Shown here piece by piece: positions 33,952-44,000 of a DNA stretch of 64,000 nucleotides. Position 1 is the stretch's first letter, and each line of letters starts with the position of its first letter. The DNA is from Dorea_A amylophila (GTDB taxonomy: Bacteria > Bacillota > Clostridia > Lachnospirales > Lachnospiraceae). A model generated the notes under the pieces. It was not told where the DNA came from, did not search any database, and saw nothing but the letters and a program-made list of their open reading frames with translations. Position numbers and translations under genes: made by a program. The stretch is taken from the NCBI RefSeq assembly GCF_025567265.1, contig NZ_JAOQJW010000011.1, positions 1-64,000 of the forward strand, given 5' to 3'.

Positions 33952-34368
33952 ATGAAGAAGGAATATGTAGGAAAGTGTTATGAAGTTGTTGAAACAGCGG
34001 ATCAAGTCTTTATTGGAAATGATTTTCCAGCAGAATTAAAAGGATCTGAAGATACAAAACGATTGTGTGGTGCTAATGCAAAAGCCAAAGCAAATGCGAC
34101 ACAGAAAATTCCTACGTTATTGAAATGTGCAACTAACAAACGATGGCAGGAAAATTTTAAGGGGAAGCATAAAGTTGATGCAAAATATGGCTGGTATCGT
34201 TTTACAACTAGGTTTGCATTACCTATTTATAGTAGTGATTTAAAAGAGGTGGAACGATTTAATATATACAGGATAGAAATGTTAATTCGGCATGCAGCCG
34301 ATGGAAATCTATATTTATATGATATGGTGAATATAAAAAAAGAAACGAGCACCCCGCTTAGGCAATAG
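33952..34368 (+). CDS. Phage-type barnase/RelE-like nuclease, putative toxin
   Basis: 138 residues from ATG 33952 behind GAGGAGAG. The sequence (KANATQKIPTLLKCATNKRWQENFKGKHKVDAKYGWYRF, then RIEMLIRHAADGNLYLYDMVNIKKETSTPL) resembles the PBECR domains (phage barnase-EndoU-colicin E5/D-RelE-like nucleases) normally found at the C-terminus of large polyvalent phage proteins. Here it stands alone. Candidate catalytic residues are H154-type and R/H in RHAADGN. The HTH neighbour is a natural antitoxin. The identification is from memory and moderate in strength. Confidence 0.55.
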   Translation: MKKEYVGKCYEVVETADQVFIGNDFPAELKGSEDTKRLCGANAKAKANATQKIPTLLKCATNKRWQENFKGKHKVDAKYGWYRFTTRFALPIYSSDLKEVERFNIYRIEMLIRHAADGNLYLYDMVNIKKETSTPLRQ

Positions 34369-34528
34369 CCGTACGGTAACAAACCCATTTCTTATATATA
34401 ATATTAACCTGCTTGTTAATAAAAGTCAACTATAAAAATTAAAAAGATGATAAGTTGTGCCGCTTCACCAAGTACAGTATAATTAAAATATCATTTCAAT
34501 TCAAAAACATAATGTAAGGAGCACCGCT

Positions 34529-35108
34529 ATGTCTACACCTCATAAAGAAAAATTAATCCGAGTCCTTCAACTTTTTCAGACTACTGATGAAAAAACACCG
34601 ATGAATGCTGTGCAAGTAAGTCAGAAACTGGAAGAAGAATACGGAATGGAAAATGTACACCGTACATCCATTTATGACGATGTGCGTTTGTTGCAAAGCT
34701 GCGGTTATCCGATTAAGCAGGCAGAAAATTCACATAAAGGATGGTATATGGAGAAACATTTGCTGGAAGACTGGGAAATTAAGCTGATGTTAGATTCGGT
34801 GCAACAGGCAAGGTGTGTGTCCGTTCATGAAGCAAATGAGATTCGAAATAAGCTGTTAAATCTGACGAGTCAGAGAGGACGAAGTAGATTTTCGCATATG
34901 ATTATGCCGCTGCCCGGAAATGTCAGGGGTGTCGGTCAGACCGTTAGATAATGGAAAGTATAAAGCGGTATTTAAAAAGATGGACAGTGTGACATTGGTT
35001 GGCTGGTTTGTACAATATGCGAATCGATTTAAAGTCATATCACCGGAGAGTCTGAAAGGTAAAATTATAGAAAATTTAGAACAGGCACAAAGCATATATA
35101 GTGAGTAA
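34529..35108 (+). pseudogene. Broken WYL-domain regulator
   Basis: The first frame (34529-34951) gives an intact winged helix-turn-helix head (AVQVSQKLEEEYGMENVHRTSIYDDVRLLQ) and the start of the WYL linker. It then shifts into an arbitrary tail. The second frame (from about 34920) gives a C-terminal WCX piece (NGKYKAVFKKMDSVTLVGWFVQYANRFKVISPESL). The WYL core between them is deleted. It may once have regulated the defence genes around it. Confidence 0.6.
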
Positions 35109-35110
35109 GA

Positions 35111-35142
35111 AAAGTCCTACATATAATATGTGGGATTTTTTT
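35111..35142 (+). terminator. Terminator after WYL remnant
   Basis: AAGTCCTACAT and ATGTGGGATTT pair over 11 bp (two G-T), followed by TTTT. Confidence 0.6.
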
Positions 35143-35276
35143 GAAGTAAGATACATAAGTGTTGCGATATTACGACAGTAGATTTGCTAAAATGATAATA
35201 ACTATGAATGATACGACGAGAAATAGATTTTATAAATGTAAATGCATGTGGAGTTTTTGAAGATGGGAGTAGATGA

Positions 35277-36146
35277 ATGGAAGAAATAGTGACAATTTTA
35301 TCAACAAGAGAATGGGCAATTGCCATATGGGGTACAGGATTCTTTGTATGGATGTTGACTCAAAGGGAAATCCGTAAAAGTTTATGGAACGTTATTAAAA
35401 TCCTCTTAGGCAAAAATTTAAGATACTTTTTTCTGATAATTGCTTTATATGTGGCGGGAATAACCATGATATTTTATCAGTTACCATTCTGGAATAATAT
35501 ATATTTAAAAGATATTATATTATGGTTGATCTTTTCTGGAATATCATATTGTGTGAATTCTATTATAAAGGGTGATGCAGAGCATTTGAAAAGCACAGTG
35601 AAAGATAACTTTAGAGTAATAGTTATTTTCGAATATTTTATTGGAACATTTACATTTAAATTTTGGATTGAAATGTTGATTATTCCGGTAATAACAATAT
35701 TAATACTTATGAATGTGGTAGCAGAATCTGAAGAAAAATACAGGAGAGTTCATAAGCTAATAGATATTGTGCTGGCATGTATTGGTTGGTATATGCTTTG
35801 GGGTGCCGCGAATGTTGGATTAAAAGAGTATAAAGAATTAAATGCAATCAATACACTGGTTAGTTTTATGATTCCAATAGTATATACAATTTTAATCTTG
35901 CCGTTGGAATTTGGACTGGAGATATATTCTGATTATGAACAAGTATTTGTCAGGATGAAATTTCGTGATAACCAAGATAAGAAGATTCAAAGGAAACATC
36001 GATGGAGAGTGATTCGAACTTGTAAATTATCACTTCGGAAAATATTGTTGTTCAGAAAAGAATATGTGAATAAAATGTATGGTTTAATGTCAGAAGAAAC
36101 ATTTGATAATATAATGAGAGAATTCAAAGAAGAGAGTGATAAGTAA
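35277..36146 (+). CDS. Multi-pass membrane protein of unknown function
   Basis: 289 residues behind GATGGGAG. About six hydrophobic helices: residues 12-28, 49-67, 78-95, 117-150 (two), 165-180 and 195-213. A basic cytoplasmic tail follows (NQDKKIQRKHRWRVIRTCKLSLRK). I recognise no family. It lies alone between a broken regulator and a methyltransferase-helicase pair in a defence island, so it could be a membrane effector, but nothing in the sequence proves it. Confidence 0.55.
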   Translation: MEEIVTILSTREWAIAIWGTGFFVWMLTQREIRKSLWNVIKILLGKNLRYFFLIIALYVAGITMIFYQLPFWNNIYLKDIILWLIFSGISYCVNSIIKGDAEHLKSTVKDNFRVIVIFEYFIGTFTFKFWIEMLIIPVITILILMNVVAESEEKYRRVHKLIDIVLACIGWYMLWGAANVGLKEYKELNAINTLVSFMIPIVYTILILPLEFGLEIYSDYEQVFVRMKFRDNQDKKIQRKHRWRVIRTCKLSLRKILLFRKEYVNKMYGLMSEETFDNIMREFKEESDK

Positions 36147-36198
36147 TAAAAGGTGAAAAAAGATAATGGTTATTAAGTTGCTGAATGCTTTGTGAAGG

Positions 36199-36210
36199 AG
36201 AGTATACTCT
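36199..36210. promoter_or_regulatory. 12-bp palindrome AGAGTATACTCT
   Basis: A perfect palindrome 28 nt before a TATAAT box (36238-36243), upstream of the methyltransferase-helicase pair. Candidate operator. Confidence 0.3.
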
Positions 36211-36291
36211 TTCTTGTATCCATCCACTCCCATGCAGTATAATAAATACAAGACAATATTGGAACAAGTATCACACCCTCAGGAGGCAACC

Positions 36292-36906
36292 GTGAACGCA
36301 ATAAACGAACCCACAAAATCAACCACAACACTAGACTACTACAACAAAAACGCAAAAAAATTCATCACCGGCACCATATCCGTAGACTTCGGCACCATAC
36401 AGAATCACTTCCTGGACAAACTGCATCAGGGAGCAGAAATCCTGGACTACGGCTGCGGTTCCGGCCGCGACACAAAATATTTCCTGGAGCAAGGATACAA
36501 AGTCACTGCCATAGACGGTTCACAGGAACTATGCAAACTTGCAAGCGAATATACAGGCATCCAGGTAAAACACATGCTGTTCCAGGACCTGGATGAAAAA
36601 GAAGCCTACGACGGAATCTGGGCATGCTCGTCAATCCTTCATGTTCCGGCAAATGAACTGCGAGACATTATAAAGAAGATGGCAAACGCTCTTCGAGCCC
36701 ACGGAATCATTTACACATCTTTCAAGTACGGGACATTCGAAGGGGAACGAAACGGCAGATATTTTACGGATATGACAGAAGAGACATTTGCAAAATTGAT
36801 TCAGGATATGGATGAATTAGAGATAGAAGAACAATGGATTACATCAGATGTACGTCCGGGGCGGGGAGAAGAAAAATGGCTCAATCTAATTTTGAGGAAA
36901 GAATAG
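36292..36906 (+). CDS. SAM-dependent methyltransferase
   Basis: 204 residues from GTG 36292 behind AGGAGG. Motif I is ILDYGCGSGRDTKYF, the motif II acid is in TAIDGS, and then LFQDL and the ACSSILHVP strand, resembling TehB/Methyltransf_23 enzymes. No DNA-methylase signature (NPPY/DPPY) is present, so the target may be a small molecule or protein. The stop lies 31 nt inside the helicase gene, so the pair is translationally coupled. The encoded C-terminus is intact. Confidence 0.8.
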   Translation: MNAINEPTKSTTTLDYYNKNAKKFITGTISVDFGTIQNHFLDKLHQGAEILDYGCGSGRDTKYFLEQGYKVTAIDGSQELCKLASEYTGIQVKHMLFQDLDEKEAYDGIWACSSILHVPANELRDIIKKMANALRAHGIIYTSFKYGTFEGERNGRYFTDMTEETFAKLIQDMDELEIEEQWITSDVRPGRGEEKWLNLILRKE

Positions 36907-39365
36907 ATACATATGAGATCGAATCTACGAATGTAATGACCGGGGACAGAGACCGGAGCCGGTATCTATATTATCAACTGAAAATGAGTATGGCAGAAGC
37001 GAAGCAGATTGATATCATCGTCTCATTTCTGATGGAGTCGGGTGTGCGGATGCTCTTAAATGATATGAAGCGGGCGTTGGACCGGGACGTGAAGATCCGT
37101 ATCCTGACGGGAAATTATCTGGGAATCACACAGCCGTCGGCTTTATATCTGATCAAGAGCGAGCTCGGTGACCGTGTGGATCTGCGCCTGTATAATGAAA
37201 CATCACGCTCATTTCATCCAAAATCTTATATCTTTCATTATGAATCTTCGAATGAAATATACATCGGATCATCGAACATTTCCAAAAGTGCGTTAACTTC
37301 AGGAATCGAATGGAATTACAGATTCAGTGATACGCTGGACAAAAAGAATTATGAATTGTTCTATGCTACATTTGAAGATCTGTTTCTGAACCATTCGATC
37401 ATTATAGATGATGAAGAATTAAAACGATATTCCAAGGCATGGAAGAAGCCGGCGGTGTCCAGGGATCTGGCGAAATATGACACAGCAGAAGATAATGAGG
37501 ACAGGAATACTGAAAATGTCCGAATGTTGTACCGCCCGCGGGGAGCACAGATAGAGGCATTGTATGCGTTACAGGAAAGCCGCATGGAAGGTGCGGCGAA
37601 AGGACTTGTATATGCGGCCACCGGAATCGGAAAGACATACCTTGCTGCATTTGATTCGGCAAAATATGAACGGGTGTTATTCGTTGCACACAGAGAAGAA
37701 ATCCTGAAGCAGGCGGCGGTTTCTTTCAAAAATGTGCGGAACTCGGAGGATTATGGATTCTTTGACGGAAAAGAAAAGGATACGGATAAATCCGTCATCT
37801 TCGCATCGGTGGCGACACTTGGAAGACCGGAATATTTGAATGAGACATATTTTCCGGCAGATTATTTTGACTATGTGATCATTGATGAATTCCATCATGC
37901 GGTTACAGATCAATACCGGAGAATCGTAGAGTATTTTCAGCCGCAATTCTTACTGGGATTAACAGCAACACCGGAAAGAATGGACGGAAAAAATATCTAC
38001 GAAATCTGTGATTATAACGTGCCATATCAGATTTCCTTAAAAGAAGCGATCAACAAAGGAATGCTTGTACCATTTCACTATTACGGCGTGTATGATGAGA
38101 CGGATTATTCCAGGCTGCGGATCGTGAAGGGGCGTTATGATGAGCAGGAGCTGAATCAGGCTTATATCGGAAATGAGAGAAGATATGATCTGATTTACAA
38201 ATATTATCGAAAATATCGTTCTTTGCGTGCAATCGGATTCTGCTGTTCCAGACAGCATGCAGAAGACATGGCAAAAGAATTCTGTCAGAGAGGAATCGCA
38301 TCCGCAGCAGTATACAGTGGTGAAAATGGAGCATATGCCGAGGAGCGTAACGAAGCTATCCGCAAATTGAAGAACGGAGAGATACGGGTAATTTTCTCTG
38401 TGGATATGTTCAATGAAGGTGTGGATATCGCTTCCCTGGATATGGTAATGTTCCTGCGCCCGACGGAATCTCCGGTCGTATTCCTGCAGCAGTTGGGACG
38501 AGGACTTCGTCTATATAAAGGAAAAGAATATCTGAACGTATTGGATTTTATCGGAAATTATGAGAAAGCGGGGAAGGCACCGCTGTTGTTAAGCGGAGAG
38601 CAGTCATTTAGCAAGAAAGGATCCTGCGAGTATCAGGATCTGGAATATCCGGATGATTGCATCGTAGATTTTGACATGCGTCTGATTGATCTGTTCAAGG
38701 AAATAGATAAGAAGAAATTAACACTGAAAATGCAGGTCCGGCAGGAATATTATCGTGTGAAAGAACTATTGGACGGAAAACGACCGAGCAGAATGGATTT
38801 ATTCACTTATATGGATGATGAGATTTACCGGATTTGTGTCAGTGGCAGCCATGCGAAAGAAAATCCATTCCAGCATTATCTTGATTTCCTGTATGAACTG
38901 GGTGAATTGTCAGAGGATGAGCAGGAGTTATACGCGGGAATCGGACGAGAACTCATTCAGACCATCGAAACTACGGAGATGCAGAAAGTGTATAAGATGC
39001 CGATCCTTTACAGCTTTTATAATCATGGAAATATCCGGATTGCAGTTACGGATGAAGAGGTATTGGAGAGTTGGAAGGAATTCTTTGATACCGGGACGAA
39101 CTGGAAGGATTTCCCGAATGTGAATGCTTATGAGGATTATAAGAAAGTGACGGATAAGCAGCATCTGAGTAAGGCGAAGCGGATGCCGATTCGATATCTG
39201 AAGGCGTCAGGGAAAGGATTCTTTGTGGAGAAGGATGGATATGCGCTGGCGTTGAGGGATGAGATTGGAGACGTTGTTGGGAATATAGCGTTTGGCGAGC
39301 AGATGGGGGATGTGCTTGGGTATAGGAGTTTGGAGTATTATCGGCGGAGGTATGAGAGGGAGTAG
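36876..39365 (+). CDS. PLD nuclease-DEAD helicase-DUF3427 protein
   Basis: 829 residues from ATG 36876 behind GGGGAGAAG. The order is: PLD-type nuclease (about 20-160, HPKSYIFHY...GSSN at 114-133); superfamily 2 helicase with Walker A ATGIGKT (248-254), IIDEFHHA, GLTATPERMD, FSVDMFNEGVDI and QQLGRGLR; and a DUF3427 C-terminal region to the end. This matches a widespread family of defence-linked helicase-nucleases. It overlaps the methyltransferase. A strong terminator follows. A truncated second copy of the family lies at 56782. Confidence 0.9.
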   Translation: MAQSNFEERIDTYEIESTNVMTGDRDRSRYLYYQLKMSMAEAKQIDIIVSFLMESGVRMLLNDMKRALDRDVKIRILTGNYLGITQPSALYLIKSELGDRVDLRLYNETSRSFHPKSYIFHYESSNEIYIGSSNISKSALTSGIEWNYRFSDTLDKKNYELFYATFEDLFLNHSIIIDDEELKRYSKAWKKPAVSRDLAKYDTAEDNEDRNTENVRMLYRPRGAQIEALYALQESRMEGAAKGLVYAATGIGKTYLAAFDSAKYERVLFVAHREEILKQAAVSFKNVRNSEDYGFFDGKEKDTDKSVIFASVATLGRPEYLNETYFPADYFDYVIIDEFHHAVTDQYRRIVEYFQPQFLLGLTATPERMDGKNIYEICDYNVPYQISLKEAINKGMLVPFHYYGVYDETDYSRLRIVKGRYDEQELNQAYIGNERRYDLIYKYYRKYRSLRAIGFCCSRQHAEDMAKEFCQRGIASAAVYSGENGAYAEERNEAIRKLKNGEIRVIFSVDMFNEGVDIASLDMVMFLRPTESPVVFLQQLGRGLRLYKGKEYLNVLDFIGNYEKAGKAPLLLSGEQSFSKKGSCEYQDLEYPDDCIVDFDMRLIDLFKEIDKKKLTLKMQVRQEYYRVKELLDGKRPSRMDLFTYMDDEIYRICVSGSHAKENPFQHYLDFLYELGELSEDEQELYAGIGRELIQTIETTEMQKVYKMPILYSFYNHGNIRIAVTDEEVLESWKEFFDTGTNWKDFPNVNAYEDYKKVTDKQHLSKAKRMPIRYLKASGKGFFVEKDGYALALRDEIGDVVGNIAFGEQMGDVLGYRSLEYYRRRYERE

Positions 39366-39380
39366 AAGAGAAGTGGATTA

Positions 39381-39406
39381 AAGCTGACGGGAAAGGTCAG
39401 CTTTTG
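39381..39406 (+). terminator. Terminator after DUF3427 helicase
   Basis: AAGCTGAC and GTCAGCTT pair perfectly, followed by TTGAT. Confidence 0.6.
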
Positions 39407-39580
39407 ATATAGGGAAATTTTAGAAAAATAGTAGAAAAAGTGACAAAAAGCGACAGATTTTTGAGTGTTATGTGTATTTATATATGTAAGGTATATCTAT
39501 ATGGTTAGATATAAAGTATATCAAAGCAGTATAGAAAAAGATTAATTAATTTGCGGGTATAAAAAGGAGACCTAAATAAT

Positions 39581-40453
39581 ATGGAAAAAAGAAAAGATAT
39601 TGATATGCTTAGATTTTATGGCGGGGATATTCACCAAAAAAATAAAGAAGGGGAATATGTAATTACGAATAATCTGGTAAATCCAAAAAATAAAGAAGAT
39701 ATGTTATGGGGAGATAGAGATGCGTATCGTACATTAAATGCCTTGTTGTTTGAGGGAATTGAAAATGAAAAAGAGAGGATATATAAAGAGAAGCGTAAGC
39801 TAAATCCAGTCTTTATAGAATTAATTGAAAATACTCTTGAGATATATAGAGGAATTTTCGCAGTAATGTGTCGGAAAAAAGGAAAACAGTTGTCGGTTTC
39901 AAAAATCAAAAGAGTAGATCGAAAAGCATCATTAATGGCGTACCTTAAGGGATATACGGAATCGTTTGTTTCTTGCACTAAGGGGGAATATGATGATGAA
40001 TTTGCTGCTAAAAATAATATAATACTTTTGGAAATAGAAAGTTTAGAAAATACCCCATATGTGGATTACCAACAGGTTGTAACAATGCAAGAGTATCGCA
40101 ACTATGATGAAAAAGAAGTTTTATTTCCACCATTCCTTTCTTTAAATGTAAGCGAAATAGAGTTAACAACAAAGGATAACCATATCAAGGATATGTACGG
40201 AAAACCACCTGTGGGTAAGTATCAGTTGAAGATGGAGGAATTTCCAGATTATCGAAATGTCATAACGTCTTCCAGAGAAGAATTATTAAATAAGATACTG
40301 GATGAAAAAGATAAGGCGGTTTTATGTTTAGAACATATGAATAATAATATGTGGAAAGAAGATTATCAGAAATATGTGGAGTGGAAAAATAATTTACACA
40401 GTTATTTAAAACTTATATATTCTGATATGTGGTATGGAGAACGGGAAAAATAA
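39581..40453 (+). CDS. ADP-ribosyltransferase-like protein of RT operon
   Basis: 290 residues behind AAAAGGAG. The ART R-S-E layout is visible in order: Arg90 in EIYRGI; Ser128 and Ser131 in ESFVSCTKGEYDDEFA, the position of the STS strand; and E177/E179 in YDEKEVLFPPFLSL, the ExE loop with its usual V-L-x-P-P follow-up. Spacing and local sequence fit toxin-type mono-ADP-ribosyltransferases that use NAD to modify proteins or nucleic acid. A helical N-terminal region precedes. It heads a tight three-gene operon with a small protein and an RT-HD protein. The fold call is by motif only. Confidence 0.6.
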   Translation: MEKRKDIDMLRFYGGDIHQKNKEGEYVITNNLVNPKNKEDMLWGDRDAYRTLNALLFEGIENEKERIYKEKRKLNPVFIELIENTLEIYRGIFAVMCRKKGKQLSVSKIKRVDRKASLMAYLKGYTESFVSCTKGEYDDEFAAKNNIILLEIESLENTPYVDYQQVVTMQEYRNYDEKEVLFPPFLSLNVSEIELTTKDNHIKDMYGKPPVGKYQLKMEEFPDYRNVITSSREELLNKILDEKDKAVLCLEHMNNNMWKEDYQKYVEWKNNLHSYLKLIYSDMWYGEREK

Positions 40454-40477
40454 AATATTTTAATTCGGAGACTAGAT

Positions 40478-41005
40478 ATGAGTAATAATGATGATAAAGA
40501 CAGATGGGAAACGTTTTGCAAATTATATGATAAATTGTCTTCTAAAGAGGAAATGCGGGAGTTGTTTGAAGAGGAAATTAAATGTTTTTCGTTATATTTG
40601 AGCCATGTGAATCAAGATTATGTTTATAATGCAACATTCTTACCACAATTCAATGATGATTTCTGGAATTTTTTATGTGCGTTTAATAAGAAATATAAAA
40701 TTGTAGAAGAATTATTTGATGCAGCAAAAAAATATTATAATGTCACTTTGAAAATTGACAGATATTGGATGATGACAGTAGATGAAAAGGGAAAGATTAA
40801 GAAATCCACTTTAAGTGGTGTGGATTATATCTGTGAAAAAGAAATGATGATAGAATGTAGCATTTTATATAATTTAAAACGTTATACTTTTCGAAGAAAT
40901 GAGATGATTATTTTTGGAGATGAAAGCTTAAAAAAAGTGCATGAGGATTTAAAAGCGTTTTTAGAAAAGCATTCATCAAAAGACAAAGAGGAGTCTAAAA
41001 AATGA
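40478..41005 (+). CDS. Small protein of RT operon, unknown
   Basis: 175 residues, start 25 nt after the ART-like gene behind TCGGAGAC. It has an acidic, helical N-terminal half (CKLYDKLSSKEEMRELFEEEIKCF) and a mixed C-terminal half ending in a charged tail SSKDKEESKK. There is no motif I know. Its stop overlaps the RT start as ATGA, so it is made in step with the RT and is probably a physical partner. Confidence 0.6.
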   Translation: MSNNDDKDRWETFCKLYDKLSSKEEMRELFEEEIKCFSLYLSHVNQDYVYNATFLPQFNDDFWNFLCAFNKKYKIVEELFDAAKKYYNVTLKIDRYWMMTVDEKGKIKKSTLSGVDYICEKEMMIECSILYNLKRYTFRRNEMIIFGDESLKKVHEDLKAFLEKHSSKDKEESKK

Positions 41006-44000
41006 GCAGGATAACAAAAGAAGAAATTGAAAAAACTAAATGTGGCAGATTTTTATTGTCTGATGAAAATATATATCTTTCTATATATTCTTTGAATTCG
41101 TATGTATTTGAATATAATCTCTTAAATACAGAAGATCGTATCTTATATCACCGGTTACAGGACAAATTTGATGCAAGACTTATTAATGGAGTGATTACAC
41201 GAGTAAGAGAACAAATTATAGAGTTATTTGATGAGGATAAATATATTGAAGCAAAAGTTTATTTTAAACCCAAGAAATTATCTGAAAATGGAGAATTGGA
41301 ATTTAGACCACTTCATAGTACCGGTTTAATTACTCAGATAGCAATCGTATCGATGCTTCATTTATTTGTTTATGAAATACCTGAAGAAGAGGAAGGAGAT
41401 CCCAAATTGCGGCTTTCAAATTTAAGCCGGTTAATACCATCTGACTTTTATGGAAACAGAGTTTCTGTGAAGCCAGAATATTTATTTAAACCATGGAAGC
41501 AGCAGTATCAAAAATATAATCAGAACAGTAATGATGCGTTAATGAAGTATCATACTTCGTTAGAATATAAATATGAAGTGACATTGGATTTGGAAAATTT
41601 TTTTCCAACAATTAACCCGATAATTATTTACCGTTATATTATCAATCATCTTCCTGCATATTTGAATGATGAAGAAAGAGAGATGATGAAAAGAGTATTG
41701 CAAAAGCTTTTATTTTGTAAGCTTACTACAACATTTGATGAAAAAACAGCAAGACAATACTATAAAGTAACAAAGGGGGCTGGCAATTATGACAATGTGA
41801 ATAAAATAGAACAAAATGAAAAGGAATGGTGGGATTTTAAGGAAAAATCAGATAAATTTGTAAGGGGGATTCCGCAAGGACTGCCACAATCATATTTCCT
41901 TGGAAATATATATATGATATCTATTGCTGAGATTTTCAGAAAAAAATTTACTGGAGTAAGTTATTTTTACGTAGATGATTCTGTTATTTTTACAAATGAT
42001 GTGAGGGAAGATAATTTTAAGGAGCAATTAAAAGAACTTAATAAACAAATTGCAGATGAAGCTAACAATTTTGAAGAAGATAGTGCAATTTATCCCGAGG
42101 GAACAGAAAAATTTTATAAGAGTAATCTGTATGGAGTTAATGTGCATTTAGACGGAAAAAGTAATTACACACGTTTAGATAATCTGGATGATAGTGAAGT
42201 GTATTTGAAGTGTATAAGTCGTGAAATGTCTCAGGCCGGAAGTGATTTTTTCAGAATGTACTCAGATGAAGAGAATAGGAACTTAGAGGAAAAATTAGAT
42301 GTTTTATCTAAACAAGTAAAAGCAAAACGGGATCAGTTAGTAGAGGAGAAAAGTCAGAAAAGAGACAGCGGGAATGAAGATGCGATAGAAAAAGATGAAG
42401 ATGATACGCAAAAATTTGAAAAAAGACTTACAAGATATTATAGATTTTTTGAATACAGAAAACAAAGACTTGTTGCTATGCATCAACCGGAGAATGGATC
42501 AGATGAAGATTACAAGAAAGAATTGGAAAAGATTATTTATTCAGAACTTTCGGAAGAAGATATGGAGGATGATGAGAAAATATTGCAGGCATTTATGAAT
42601 TCTTACGGAGCGGATATATGGGATGCTGCAATTGGAATGTATCAGACATTTGCAGATGATAAAGAGCAGGCTGTGTTAAAGAATTACATATTAAAAATAA
42701 ATGAGCTTTGCTATGGGAATGCATCAGTAGAATTTTCTTATTTAGAATGCACATATAGAGATTTGTTGAGAAATAAAGAAGAGAATGATTATTCGGTCGA
42801 AGATGAAGGAGATATATTTGAAGAGACATTAAAAAGATATATGACAGAAGAAGATTTAAGAGATACATACAATGATCCATATAAAACTTTAAAAGCTTTA
42901 GCAAGGGTGAGATTAAAAAAATATGTAAATAAGCATTACGAAGTGGCAGAAGATTATAGTTCTAAATTATTGAAAAAAACAGATGAAGAGATTCTTAAAA
43001 TACTTTTGTCAGAAAATGAGAAACTTCCTTCAAGATTGAGAATTGTATGTGCAAGTACACAAAAAATTATCAGGATGGTATTGAATACTGTTTGTTCGTA
43101 TTTGTTTAATGTCGAGGTATCTAATCATCCGGTTTTAACCCAAAATAGTAAAAAGGCATTAACATATGGAGAACTTAGAATTTTATCGTTTGTGCGTAAT
43201 TCTTTATTTACTATAGAAGAGTTCAGAAAAAGGGAAATATTACTTGATGATAAGCAAAACAAAGATACCGCAGATTACTCTATTATGAAGGTATTAGAAA
43301 TTTATCATTCTTTTGTAAAAGATCCGGTTTCAATTGATAAGTTGATAATTACACATAAATATACTTGTGATGTTTGGAAAAATGGATCAAAGTATTTGTA
43401 TTTTTACACATTGCATAATCAGGAACATGCAATTGTATTAATTCAAAATATTGTAAAATTAATTCATGCAATTGATTTTTTGAAAATTTCTGCGATTGAT
43501 TATTATATTTTGTTCCTTGCTTGCTATCTGCATGATATTTCCATGGTAAAGATTCCGGCTTTGGATAGTTTTTTGACTGATACGAATGAAGCAGATGAAT
43601 TAGCACAAGAATTGTTAGACGAGTTTAATAAAGAACTTCAGAAGGACAATTTGGAAGAAAAGATAATAGAAAATGAAATAAAAAAGAATCAAAATTTTTA
43701 TGAAGATGAATTGGATATTTTAAGCGTAAAAAAATATATGCTTGAGAGTTATAAAAAATTGGATGAGTATTTTGAAAAGAAGATTCGCGGAAGACATGCA
43801 ATTGACAGTTCATCTGAAATAAGACAGAGGGCTGAAATAAAATATTTGGATATGCCGATGCGTGAATTGGTAGCAGAAGTTTCAGAAGCACATGGTGCAG
43901 ATGAAAGAAATATTTATAGTATAAAATCGAATGCTTCAAGTCGGCTTATGAGTATAAAATTTGATAAAATACTTCTTCGACTTGCAGATTTGTTGGATAT

